Assembly (NCBI GenBank): GCA_034231615.1
Contig: CM067307.1
Span: 7,495,013-7,559,012 of the forward strand
Length of the DNA: 64,000 nt
Origin: Meghimatium bilineatum
Lineage: Eukaryota > Mollusca > Gastropoda > Stylommatophora > Philomycidae
Reading direction: 5' to 3'
A program made the position numbers and the translations under genes. Under the pieces are notes generated by a model, which saw only the letters and a program-made list of their open reading frames with translations, was not told where the DNA came from and did no database searches. Positions within the stretch are counted from its first letter, which is position 1, and the number at the start of each line of letters is the position of its first letter. Below, one piece after another: positions 22,201 through 30,544 of this stretch.

Positions 22201-24413
22201 CTTAAGGTCGATATAGCATATGGTTTCCACCACTGATGACAGCCATAATGGCTGGATTGGACTGATGATGTTGAGGACCGAAGATAGTAGAAGAGATGTC
22301 GATCCCGTAACATCTCCCTCTATATATTTTCGTGATCATAACTGTAAAACTTATCATCAATATTTTCACCCTTTATCTCACGATCTTCGTGATCATAACT
22401 GTAAAAATGTATCATCAGTCAATAAGTGAACAGTATCATTACCATTAACCAAGGAGTGAACAGTATCGTTACCATTAACCAAGGAGTGAACAGTATCGTT
22501 ACCATTAACCAGGGAGTGAACAGTATCGTTACCATTAACCAATGATTGAACATTAGCGTTACCATCAACAAATAAGTTAACAGTATCAATATCATCAATA
22601 AATAAGTTAACAGTAACAATACCATCAAAAAATGAGTGAACAGTACCAATACCATCAACAAATGAGTGAACAGTACCAATACCATCAACAAATAAGTTAA
22701 CAGTAACAATATCATCAACAAATGAGTGAACAGTATCGTCACCATTAACCAATGAGTGAACAATATCATTGGCATTAAATAATGATTGAACAGTAGCGTT
22801 GCCAACAATATTTCAGTGAACAGTATCGTTACCATCAATTAACTAGTGAAAAGTATCGTTACCATCAATTAACCAGTGAAAAATATCGTTACCATCAATC
22901 ATTCAGTTACAAGTATCGTTCCATCAATAATTCAATGAACAGTAACGTTACCATCAAACAATCCGTGAAAAGTATCGTTAACATCAATACAACAAACAAG
23001 GACTAAAGTCCGCGGTTGAAAGCAGTTTACCTCACCACAAGAGACACTTAAATTTTAATTTAATCAAAAATAGAGCATTTCTTATTTTTAAAAACGTGTT
23101 ATACACAAAACTCGGACCTGATACGCCCATGGGGCACCGACTACATGCAGAGTGACACAATCCGCCTGTGTGTCACACTGAAAACCGTTGGCTGTCGGTT
23201 CGTCATGAACATTTCGAATCTCCAGCATTTGTTTATTAGTCTTCTTCTTCTTCTTCTTCTTCTGCGTTCATTATCAAACTCCTACATATTAGCAGGATGT
23301 AGTCCGGAGACCGGAATGCGTTGTGTCATGGTTTACAGCATTGCTGCGATATCTGTGCCTTTCGGCCTGACACATACGACTTCAGCATGGCTTTGGGTCA
23401 CTGACCCTGTATGGGATGGGGCAGCAAACTCCATCCAATAACCTCCTTAGTCGCCTTTTACGACATGCATGGAAGGTAAACAGTGTTGCTATTCTTTGCT
23501 CCCCTTTCGGGCCCGCAACATATGGGCGTTTGTTTATTAGTGATAGTGATAGTAATCGATCAATCGATCTTCTTAGAACATGAGCACTTGTGCTGATTTC
23601 CTTTCGACTGAGTTAATCACGTGCCTTCTCCCCCCCCCCTCTCTTTCCCCACCCAATTAGCAAATAGGAACACGACGTTTAATACTAGAAACTTGACAAA
23701 AAAGTGAGCAAAAAAAGTGGAACAAATTACCTTAACGATTTTTCACAAAAAGATCATAAATTCTTAATCACAAAGGCGATCATACAGTCAACAACACACG
23801 ACATGCTTTTTAACATCCCACCCCCAAATTATTTTAAAGAAAATCTTTCTACGGCCCTGCTATCAATGGTGCATGTTTCTCGTTAGGGAAGATATGCTAC
23901 CAATTTATTTGTAATCATATATCAAGAATCATTTCACCTGAGTTTCATCATTTACATTGAGTTTGAAAATATTTGCAAGTTTCCCGTATACCTGGGACCA
24001 TCTCGTCTGAGTTAGACGTAATATACCGTATATCATGAATTGTCTCTTCATCGAGGCCAACTTCTTGAAGTAGAGATGCGTTGCTTAGTACAGTCAACAG
24101 ATGCTTGAAACTAAGATTGGTCGGGCCATCCATGAAATCGAACAAGATCACAGTCCTGTCCACGTAATCATTGGTGCTGAAGTCAGATATACTAGGCCAA
24201 GAGGTGCATCAGCAACTATAGTATAAAGCAGCACGACCAGATAACATGCGCTTACCAAAAAAAAAGTATTGTTTTTCCTGTAATATCTTAATCTGTAACT
24301 CACCTGAGCTTAACAGGTGCAACTGAATGCATCTCTCTCCTTTTGTTGTGCGCTACGAGTACTTCCTGCTGGAATCTGTCTACGATCGGTGCTGGAGCGC
24401 TACTACCAGACAT
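16090..24413 (-). CDS. GLIPR2: GLIPR2/GAPR-1-type CAP (SCP) domain protein, complete, four exons
   Basis: Cytosolic or Golgi-associated CAP-superfamily protein; the human relative GAPR-1 binds membranes and Beclin-1. Four minus-strand exons (24413-24304, 21695-21565, 19430-19353, 16250-16090) join with matching phases (2, 1, 1) to 159 residues, close to the 154 of human GAPR-1. The CAP tetrad is visible: His in KFEHSP, Glu in NGENIAA, Glu in WYAEIE, His in SHFTQVVW. CAP1 (HFTQVVW) and CAP2 (YVYVANYKPPGNM) signatures are near the C terminus. There is no signal peptide, which fits GLIPR2 rather than secreted CAP proteins. The second residue is Ser, not Gly, so the N-myristoylation known for GAPR-1 is not predicted from this start. 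An in-frame upstream ATG (24427) exists, but the chosen one has A at -3. Introns carry arrays, a LINE fragment and a foldback element. Confidence 0.93.
16363..16558. repeat. 29-bp minisatellite, 7 copies
   Basis: Near-perfect copies of TTACAATATGTACCGGTTTG followed by TTTCATTGG, with only the last unit mutated (ACTGG). Seven copies of 29 bp leave all three frames open. It lies in GLIPR2 intron 3. Confidence 0.93.
16720..16972 (+). mobile_element. LINE 3' end (gamma family, GAT tail)
   Basis: It matches the gamma consensus seen at 39745-40000 and 51990-52215: ATAAAATATTCTGGACACAT, GAGGGTAAAGTCAAAGGGAA, ATGGACAGGTTACAGTTTAG, CTTCGTTGAGAAGACGGCAC, ending in TTGATGATGATGATAAG. The frame is broken. 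It is inserted antisense in GLIPR2 intron 3. Confidence 0.8.
17250..17630. repeat. Tandem repeats: GATCCACCAGTTGGTCACCA units, then 45-bp units
   Basis: The left part (17250-17370) has two to three diverged copies around CCACCGTTGTCTGAGTAAC. The right part (17405-17630) has five copies of a 45-bp unit containing CGTAACCAGTTAGAAGTACT. Non-coding. Confidence 0.8.
17648..17830. mobile_element. MITE-like foldback element
   Basis: Inner arms CGGTCGGTCACTATTTATAT and, inverted, GTAAATAGTGACCAACCG pair with two mismatches. Outer arms CCAGAATTGTCACGTG and CACTTGACAAAAATTGTGG also pair imperfectly, so nearly the whole 180 bp can fold back. The GGTCACTATNTA block is shared with 8831-9005. Confidence 0.5.
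17993..18665. repeat. 29-bp minisatellite, about 23 copies
   Basis: Units of CAGATATCTTACCTTCAGAC followed by AATCATCAT, mostly identical. As 29 is not a multiple of 3, several frames run through three successive units without stops (17886-18638). In GLIPR2 intron 3. Confidence 0.93.
18770..19250. repeat. 30-bp minisatellite interrupted by 16-bp CTGCCTACTTAAC units
   Basis: Units of ATATCCTAACATCAAACACT followed by CCATCGTCAG flank a block (18850-18970) of CTGCCTACTTAACTTG units. That 16-bp unit is the same as in the separate array at 24985-25540, so a segment seems to have been copied between the two loci. Confidence 0.88.
19353..19430 (-). CDS. GLIPR2: GLIPR2 exon 3
   Basis: Minus-strand acceptor TTCTCTGCCGCAG, donor GTAAGT. 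Phase 1 in and out. It encodes DEVVQMWYAEIENYNYSNPV and FAMNT; the Glu in WYAEIE is one of the CAP tetrad residues. Only 78 bp, too short for simple ORF detection. Confidence 0.92.
19985..20470. repeat. 61-bp minisatellite, about 8 copies
   Basis: Units of 61 bp contain GCCTTGTCATATCTGGGCAA and GAGTCGGACTCCACGTTACA. Period measured from GGACTCCACG at 20081 and 20142. The last two units (20460-20580) are diverged. GLIPR2 intron 2. From 20580 to 20930 no feature is seen. Confidence 0.92.
20930..21370 (+). mobile_element. Dispersed repeat S3 (SINE-like)
   Basis: GTGCAATATCCGCTGGCCTG and the following 200 bases match 36815-37000 (GTGCAATGTCCGCTGACCTG) at moderate identity, including a CACAGGT..TGTGGCCCTAT-like block. 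Its ends are not defined. The open frame at 20935-21141 is not supported as a gene. Confidence 0.4.
21421..21564 (-). repeat. 33-44-bp minisatellite seeded at the GLIPR2 exon 2 donor
   Basis: Reading the minus strand, the donor GTAAGATGGTGC starts four tandem units, each carrying GTAAGATG or GTAAAATG, then TTAACATTTGTGATA and AAATAG before the next GTAAG. Donor-like sites sit at plus coordinates 21559-21564, 21523-21528, 21489-21494 (GTAAAA) and 21445-21450. Each is preceded by AG or TG and so could act as a splice donor. Confidence 0.85.
21565..21695 (-). CDS. GLIPR2: GLIPR2 exon 2
   Basis: Minus-strand acceptor ends ATGATAG; the exon completes AG/C as Ser, then reads GELNSMAQSWAENLAKQGKF, EHSPADKRKGNGENIAA and HSKLLT. 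It contains two CAP tetrad residues (His in FEHS, Glu in GENIA). Donor ACTG/GTAAGA, phase 1. Confidence 0.93.
21700..22415. other. GLIPR2 intron 1 DNA without recognised features
   Basis: Only weak internal repeats of CGTGATCATAACTGTAAAA (22330-22410) are visible. Nothing coding was recognised on either strand. Confidence 0.45.
22420..22990. repeat. 30-bp minisatellite, about 19 copies
   Basis: Units of GAGTGAACAGTATCGTTACC followed by ATTAACCAAG or ATCAACAAAT. Because the unit is 30 bp, two minus-strand frames (22393-22838) are open throughout; they are artefacts. Confidence 0.92.
23240..23516 (-). mobile_element. SINE-like family S1, full-length copy
   Basis: On the minus strand it reads GGGCCCGAAAGGGGAGCAAA, GTAAAAGGCGACTAAGGAGG, a TGTGTCAGGCCGAAAGGCAC block, GGACTACATCCTGC, and GATAATGAACGCAGAAGAAG ending in about eight GAA units. 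It is the best-preserved S1 copy and fixes the family ends. Open frame 23145-23441 is a by-product. Confidence 0.65.
23991..24174 (-). other. Unassigned minus-strand open segment with splice-like ends
   Basis: The segment reads TNDYVDRTVILFDFMDGPTN, then LSFKHLLTVLSNASLLQEVG and DEETIHDIRYITSNSDEMVP. It has an acceptor-like TATCTGACTTCAG before it and a CCAG/GTATAC donor-like end. It lies in GLIPR2 intron 1, but its phases do not fit between GLIPR2 exons 1 and 2, which join cleanly without it. I do not recognise the family. It could be an exon of a nested gene, a relic, or chance. The acceptor lies at the edge of an S2 repeat. Confidence 0.25.
24173..24300 (+). mobile_element. SINE-like family S2
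   Basis: It starts GGTGCTGAAGTCAGATA, continues CTAGGCCAAGAGGTGCATCA and GCAACTATAG, and matches 33530-33660 and 48919-49075. Its shared start GGTGCTGAAGT marks one end of the element. Confidence 0.5.
24304..24413 (-). CDS. GLIPR2: GLIPR2 exon 1 (start)
   Basis: ATG at 24413-24411 in context CCAAGATGT. It encodes MSGSSAPAPIVDRFQQEVLV then AHNKRREMHSVAPVKL; the FQQEVLVAHNKRR segment is the CAP helix 1 pattern. Donor CTCAG/GTGAG, phase 2. The frame is open upstream to about 24554, with another Met five codons before. Confidence 0.88.
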
Positions 24414-24559
24414 CTTGGATGATTGCATTTGACGAAAATGTAGTGTAGAAAGTATCGATCCTTGCCTGTTAACACACAATTCAAAAGCTGATCTATGCAA
24501 GGAGAAATTATAAATATTCATCAAATGACAATGACCATAAATCGTCTCTGTCACCTCGT

Positions 24560-24960
24560 CTTCAGATCCATATACTTATCATCTTCTAGAACATCTGTCA
24601 CTTCAGATACATATCATCTTCTAGAACATCTGTCACTTCAGATCCATATACTTATCATCTTCTAGAACATATGTCACTTCAGATCCATATACTTATCATC
24701 TTCTAGAACATCTGTCACTTCAGATACATATACTTATCATCTTCTAGAACATCTGTCACTTCAGATACTTATCATCTTCTAGAACATCTGTCACTTCAGA
24801 TCCATATACTTATCAATTTCTAGAGCATATGTCACCACAGATACATATACTTATCATCTTCAGAACATCTGTCACTTCAGATCCATATACGTATCATCTT
24901 TTAGATCATCTGTCACTTCAGATCCATATACTAATCATTTTCTTGACTCTAGAACAGTGT
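24560..24960. repeat. About 41-bp minisatellite
   Basis: About nine copies containing ATCTTCTAGAACATCTGTCA and CTTCAGATCCATATACTTAT, with several deletion variants. It lies just upstream of GLIPR2, so it may overlap its promoter region. Confidence 0.88.
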
Positions 24961-24984
24961 TTCCCAACGTGGGGCACATGCCCC

Positions 24985-25540
24985 ACATTATTACTTAACC
25001 TGCTGCCTACTTAACCTGCTGCCTCTTCATGTATTATAACTTTCGTGGTGTACTTAACCTGCTGCCTACGTAACCTTTAGTTGACTTAACCTGCTGCCTA
25101 CTTATGTATTATAACTTTTTTTTAAAGATCAGCTCAGCAGCTGTCGACGACATCCACACACAAGACATAGCCCACAGTTCAGAGAGTGGTGTACTTAACT
25201 TGTTGCCTACTTAACCTGCTGCCTACTTATGTATTCTAACTCTCGTGATGTACTTAACGTGTTGCCTACTTAACCTGCTGCCTACTTAACCTGCTGCCTA
25301 CTTATGTATTCTAACTCTCGTGATGTACTTAACCTGCTGCCTACTTAACCTGCTGCCTACTTAACTTGCCGTATACTTAACCTGCAGCCTACTTATTTAT
25401 TCTTACTGTCGTGTTGTACTTAACCTGCTGCCTACTTAACCTGCTGCCTACTTAACTTGCTGCCTACTTAACGTGCTGCCTACTTATGTATTATAACTCC
25501 TGTTGTATTTAATATGTTGCCTGCTTATGTATTCTAACTC
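24985..25540. repeat. 16-bp CTGCCTACTTAACCTG array with higher-order structure
   Basis: 16-bp units CTGCCTACTTAACCTG alternate with a longer segment TGTATTCTAACTCTCG, giving higher-order units of variable size. The 25115-25185 segment (AGATCAGCTCAGCAGCTGTC) is an inserted dispersed repeat. Related units occur at 18850-18970. Confidence 0.88.
25112..25185 (-). mobile_element. Dispersed repeat shared with 32990-33050
   Basis: GATCAGCTCAGCAGCTGTCG and GACGACATCCACACACAAGA are the reverse complement of the segment at 32990-33045 (GTCGTCGACAGCTGCCGAGC). It interrupts the 16-bp array. The family is otherwise unknown to me. Confidence 0.45.
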
Positions 25541-26454
25541 TCGCGTTGCATCAATTCACTTCCTAATATTGTATAAACTCGTAGTTTCTAACTGTTCTGC
25601 TACATTAAGCATTTTTCTTAGGCATTTCATTTCTGTTGTACAATTTTCTTTTGAGGTTGGTGTCCATGTTTAGCGCTGATAGCATACAATATATAGGTAC
25701 TTGGACAACATTTTCAAAATAGTGCTACATAATTACAAATAATATAGTTAGATAGCCCTTAAAAATTGCAATTCAACGATACCTCAACCAAGTCTGTACG
25801 TCAATCGTGAAAAAAATGTTATGAATTTTGTTCTAATCAATTTGACATCAAAATAATTTACATGGAACATATAGGAAAATATAAATAAAACTTGTGACAA
25901 CAAAATGTAGTCAAGCTGATAATTTCTGAATTATCTTTGTTATTTTCAATAATACAATACACAAACTATACATTTTTGTGTTTGCGGAGACAATACGCTT
26001 ATGTTAATCACATTTCTGGAATTTTCTGATGGACACAGAACTAATTAATATTCAAAGTGGCTGCTAATTTGTATAATTAAAATGAAAATAAATTATGTAT
26101 CTATTAAACATAATAAAATACCTCAGAAACTATATATTTTTGTATTCGCACAGACATACCGCATCTGTTGATCACATTGATGTGATTCTCAGATGCACGT
26201 ACAACTAATTAATATTCAAAATGTTGGCTAATTTGCATAATTTAAACAAATGTTGTTTTAAATAATTAACTGCTGATTTGGGCATTGTTTTACTCTTTTA
26301 AAAGTTACATATATAAAAGAAAAATGGTTACAGAACTTAATAAATCTAGTTTCAAACACAACAAATGATGCTAACACTATTTTAAACCCTGTCACAAGAA
26401 ATGTATAGCATAAGCAAAATATCCCAAACATGCTCATCCCAGATGTCCAAGTAC

Positions 26455-26455
<1 letters not shown>
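25541..26455. other. AT-rich intergenic DNA
   Basis: Contains a diverged internal duplication: CAAACTATACATTTTTGTGT (about 25960) and GAAACTATATATTTTTGTAT (about 26125), each followed by ACTAATTAATATTCAAA. No gene seen. Confidence 0.5.
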
Positions 26456-26665
<210 letters not shown>

Positions 26666-27058
26666 TCAGTTTTCTTTTTGTGTCAATTTGTGCATGTTTT
26701 CTCTGAAGTTAGTGTATTATTGATTTCTGTCACCCATGTCGGTTCTAAATCAAAATCATAAACAATACAATACCCACAACTCACGTGTTATCGTCAATTA
26801 GTATATTACCCTGTTATAACCAGCGTGTTATCCAGCTGACTCTTCCAATGGTCTCTCCTATATTTTTGCACATGTCGAATGTGACAGCGTGAAAGATATA
26901 TCTTGTGTTTCAATAGTAAGGACATCGAAACACAAACACGTCACAACACAAATATGTCATTAGAATGTGTGATGGAAACGTGAGAATGCAAAATAAAGAA
27001 CTCATAAAGTAAATCATGTTTTTCGACAGTATACAAAACAAACAAAAGGGTTTTATAA

Positions 27059-27610
27059 AAAATTAAACTACAACACGTAAAACATTATCAATATCTTGGA
27101 CACATAGTCACAAATGATGCCTAATGTGAAATAGAAGTTAAAAGGGGAATAGGAATGACTAAAAGTACCTTCAATGACATGATGAAAATATTAACATCTA
27201 AACAAATTACAAACAAGTTAAAAATGAGAATTATAAAAGGCTACATCTATTCTATATTAATGTATGGATCAGAAACATGGACACTAAATAAACAATTAGA
27301 AGACATAATTGATACCTTTGAGATGTGGATATATAGAAGAATAGGGAGAACATCATGGAAAGAGAAGAAAACAAATAAAGAAGTGCTAAAAACACTTAAT
27401 ATGAAGAAAGTGTTAATCATAACCATTATAACTACTAAGAGAAATAAATATCAGGCAAATAAAATATTTTGGACACATTAAAAGACATGACACCTTGTTG
27501 AAGACCTTACTTGAGGGTAAAGTCAAAGGGAAGCGAGTAAGAAGTAGGCAGAAATACAAATGGGAGAGTAACATCACACGATGGACAGGTTATAGTCTAG
27601 CAGAGTGTAT
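27059..27610 (+). mobile_element. LINE fragment (gamma family), left part of an interrupted copy
   Basis: The plus strand encodes the post-RT region: [38 protein letters not shown] and FEMWIYRRIGRTSWKEKKTN, then a frameshift near 27440 followed by the gamma 3' module. It stops abruptly at 27610 and resumes at 28616, interrupted by an RNase H LINE. Confidence 0.8.
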
Positions 27611-28615
27611 CACATGCATTACAGTATTGCCGTGCACGGGCGTACCTTCAAATACATGCAGATAAGGAACACCCGTTGCATTCCGAAATACAGAAAGTTA
27701 AAGGCAGCAGACTCAAGAGAGGAAGGTCGTGGATGGGACGTGCTGAAGATGTAATACAAAGCGTGTGCCGATTACAGGATGTGGCAGTTGGTGCGGAATG
27801 GATAGGTCTACCCACAGATTTCGAAACTTGTTTGAGAGTAGTAATATCACTTAGCAGGGAATGCAGAGAATGGTGTCCCACAGCTGTGGAGAAAGAAGTG
27901 CAGGCTTTAATCAGTGAGAATACCAAAGAGGGGGATGTGATTATATACACTGATGGATCTGTAATTAGGCATGTTCGCAGTGCTTGGGCCTTTACAGCTC
28001 AGTGCGCAGGTAAAACGATCAAGGAGGAAAGTGGTGCCTTTGCGGTCACTACGAGTAGTATGACCATGGAGACTATGGCGGTGACCAAGGCATTTGAGTG
28101 GCTACGCACACAGAAAGTAACGCAGGTCTGCATCTTGAGTGACTCTATGAGTATGATTAAGAAGGTACAAGTGGGTCTCGTTCGCGAACAATGGATTGAG
28201 GCCTTGAGAAATGCGAGCTTGAAAGCGGTTACATTTATTTTCGTGCCGGGACATGTGGGCGTTCGAGGCAATGAAAGAGCGGATCAACTGGCATCGTGTG
28301 CGATTGTGGCAAAGGGCGATGGGGCAATGGATCGCGCTGACGTTTTTAACTCCTTAAGAGATATAACACGCGAGAGTGAGACGAATGTGGATGATGATTC
28401 CTTTTCAATGGCTAGGATTAAAGATCAGGGATTGAGATGCGGTGTTGCTAGAGGTGAACATTTTGGAGGGCGCAGAAGAATGATGGTCAACCAGCATAGG
28501 ACCGGTACTGTCAGCAGAAGTGTGATGGCGGATACACTCAAGGAGAGATCGGAGCAACTATGGATGTGTCCAGTTTGCAGTGATGATGATCCGACGACTA
28601 ACTAACTAACTAACT
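27611..28615 (+). mobile_element. 5'-truncated RNase H LINE (delta family, I/Nimb-like) with intact ORF end
   Basis: A 309-codon frame (27676-28605) is the C terminus of a non-LTR ORF2. The RNase H acidic residues are present: Asp in YTDGS, Glu in TMETMA, Asp in LSDSMS, and the PGHVGVRGNERADQLAS end with His and Asp. A CPVC motif precedes the stop, followed by a (TAAC)n tail. CATGCATTAC before and CATGCATTCAC after look like a target-site duplication inside the host gamma LINE. RNase H suggests the I group (for example Nimb, known from molluscs). The lack of stops implies recent insertion. Confidence 0.85.
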
Positions 28616-28695
28616 AACATGCATTCACAAGATATGTTGGAGATCCGTTGCAATCAACCTTCGTTGCGGAGACGGCACTTGATGATGATAAAAAA
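28616..28695 (+). mobile_element. LINE gamma family, right part of interrupted copy
   Basis: ATATGTTGGAGATCCGTTGC, CAACCTTCGTTGCGGAGACG and CACTTGATGATGATAAA resume exactly where the gamma element left off at 27610, so the two parts were one copy before the delta insertion. Confidence 0.8.
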
Positions 28696-28699
28696 TAGT

Positions 28700-29370
28700 A
28701 CTTACGTAGTTAGTTAATTAGTTAGTTAATAAGTTAGTTAATAAGTTATTAATCGTCGGATTATCATCACTGCACTCCGGACAAATCCATAGTTGTTCCG
28801 ATCTCTCCCAGTGTGTATCCGCCATTACACTTCTTCGGACAGTTCCGGTTCTATGTTGATTGACCATCATTCTTCTGCGCCCTTCAAACTGTTTCCCTCT
28901 GGCTACCCCACATTTCAAACCTTGTTCCATAATTCTAGCCATTGAATAAGAATTTTCACCCACATCAAGTTCTCTTTCACAGGCTGGATGTCGAAGGGAA
29001 TTCCAAACATCTATCCGATCCGCTGCTCCTCTCTGGGGTGTAACAACAGCACCTGACGCCAGCAAATCCGCTCTCTCGTTGCCCCGAACGCCAACATGCG
29101 CAGGCACGAAAATAAGTCACCATCTCCAACCCGACTCTCGCAATATCTCAGTCCATTGCTCACGAACGAGACCCTTTTCTACTTTCATAATCATATTAAT
29201 CGAGTCACTCAGGATACAGGTCCGTACAGTCCTTAGTGAGCTGGCACATTCTAATGCCATAGTCACCGCCATGATCTCCATAGTCATACTACTCGTAGTA
29301 ACAGCAAAAGCTTCACTCTCTTCCCTAATACTTTTCCATGCACAGTGAGCTGTGAAGGCCCACGCACTAC
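28700..29370 (-). mobile_element. Second RNase H LINE copy (delta family), inverted
   Basis: On the minus strand it encodes PAHVGVRGNERADLLASGAV, then SMARIMEQGLKCGVARGK and MVNQHRTGTVRRSVMAD, and ends in a TAAC/TAAT tail at 28705-28760. It is collinear with 27960-28615 and tail-to-tail with it. The RNase H N-terminal half (29110-29370) is frameshifted. 5' truncated at about 29370. Confidence 0.8.
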
Positions 29371-29382
29371 AAATATTTCTAT

Positions 29383-29640
29383 ATGTCTATGTACGTTGGT
29401 AACTCGGTCATTCCACCATCTTCTAAATATTCCGTTGCATCTTACTATCTCAGTTTTCATGTTGTAGGCCCTATGCTCTTGCCGCTAGCAAATAAGGGTT
29501 CATTCTCATTAACTGACCGAACTATTTCAGTCTGTTTTTCAATATATTTGTCAAAACCACAGACGTATTGTTGTTGTTGTTCGTCCATCACAAGTGATGA
29601 TGACCATTTGTTACATCCACTTTTGAAAATTCAAGTTTAG
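29383..29640 (-). mobile_element. Dispersed LINE-derived segment shared with 39600-39720
   Basis: TATGCTCTTGCCGCTAGCAA, TTCATTCTCATTAACTGACC and TTTTTCAATATATTTGTCAA are also found at 39625-39705. It ends with ACAAGTGATGATGACC next to the zeta LINE 3' end. Orientation is assigned from that neighbour. Confidence 0.4.
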
Positions 29641-29955
29641 TTATGTCCTTGATTATGAGTTCGTAGATGGCTAATGAGCCCTATTCGAGCTGTAAATGTC
29701 CTTGGACAGTTTGGACATGGAATGACGACTGTAGACGGATCTTGGTCTATCCGTGACTTTCTAGCTGCTCTCCGCTGTTGAGTTGCTGCATTTCTTTTCT
29801 TTTCACAAGATGATGCGCTCTTTTTTATTTTAGAACGCCATGTAGATCTATTTTGTGCAAGTTCTTCCCATGTATCGTGGTCTATTTCAAAGTCTTTCAG
29901 TGAGTTCTTTAACGAGTCTTTGTAGCGCTTCAGTAGACGTATTGTACATTGCATT
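29640..29955 (-). mobile_element. LINE 3' end (zeta family, C-terminal C2H2 finger)
   Basis: The minus strand encodes RYKDSLKNSLKDFEIDHDTW, EELAQNRSTWRSKI, a basic QQRRAARKSRID stretch and the finger CPNCPRTFTARIGLISHLRT, then stops. The K..L.DF.I...TWE..A..R..WR plus ARIGLISHLRTH pattern is a common C terminus of endonuclease-RT LINE proteins in aquatic animals. 5' truncated. Confidence 0.75.
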
Positions 29956-30089
29956 GCACAGACAAAATCACATGAGTGAATATATGAGCATGAACACACA
30001 CAAACTATCTATATAAAACGATCATCATACCATCACTATGCTACCAGTGTCAAACACTAACAATGTGGACACTAACAAATATTTTTAAA

Positions 30090-30476
30090 AAAACCTTCTT
30101 AAAACAGAAATGACTTGTCTGCGTCGAATTCTAGGAGTAGGCTAACAATAAGAGACATAATGTATACGTAAGAAATAAAGTAGAGATGTGTGCAGGTGTC
30201 CAGGAGCCATTGCTTTCAATAGTGAAACGACGAAAACTAGCATGGTTCGGACATGTATGCAGGCACGATTCCTTGTCAAAAACAATACTGCAGGGAACTG
30301 TCGAGGGTGGAAGAAGCAGAGGAGGACAAATAAAGACATGACAGACAACATCAAGGAATGGACAGGGCTAGATATTTCCACACTCATCCGCATCGCTGAC
30401 GATAGAATTCGCTGGAGGACTCTGTGTGCTGAAGCATCCAATGTGGTACCCCTACGACCCTGAAGGGTTATGGGTT
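30090..30476 (+). mobile_element. LINE 3' end (beta family, TTGA tail)
   Basis: Encodes TCLRRILGVG, then RRKLAWFGHVCRHDSLSKTI and LQGTVEGGRSRGGQIKTW across frameshifts, and ends GAAGGGTTATGGGTTTATTG with a (ATTG)n tail. The last 92 bp are identical to 56515-56606. A spurious open frame covers 30188-30463. Confidence 0.8.
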
Positions 30477-30544
30477 TATTGATTGATTGATTGAAGAGAC
30501 ATAAGCAGAAACAAAAGCATTAGAAAATTACATCAGAAGAAATC

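Noticed and set aside
22393..22838. Two minus-strand frames with repeated hydrophobic units
   Set aside because: 30-bp minisatellite in a GLIPR2 intron.
27676..28605. Host gene encoding ribonuclease H
   Set aside because: Flanking target duplication, TAAC tail, GNERAD pattern and a second inverted copy show it is the 3' end of a LINE.
29640..29999. Host C2H2 zinc-finger gene
   Set aside because: Single C-terminal finger with ARIGLISHLRTH is a LINE ORF2 end; a second broken copy is at 1150-1530.
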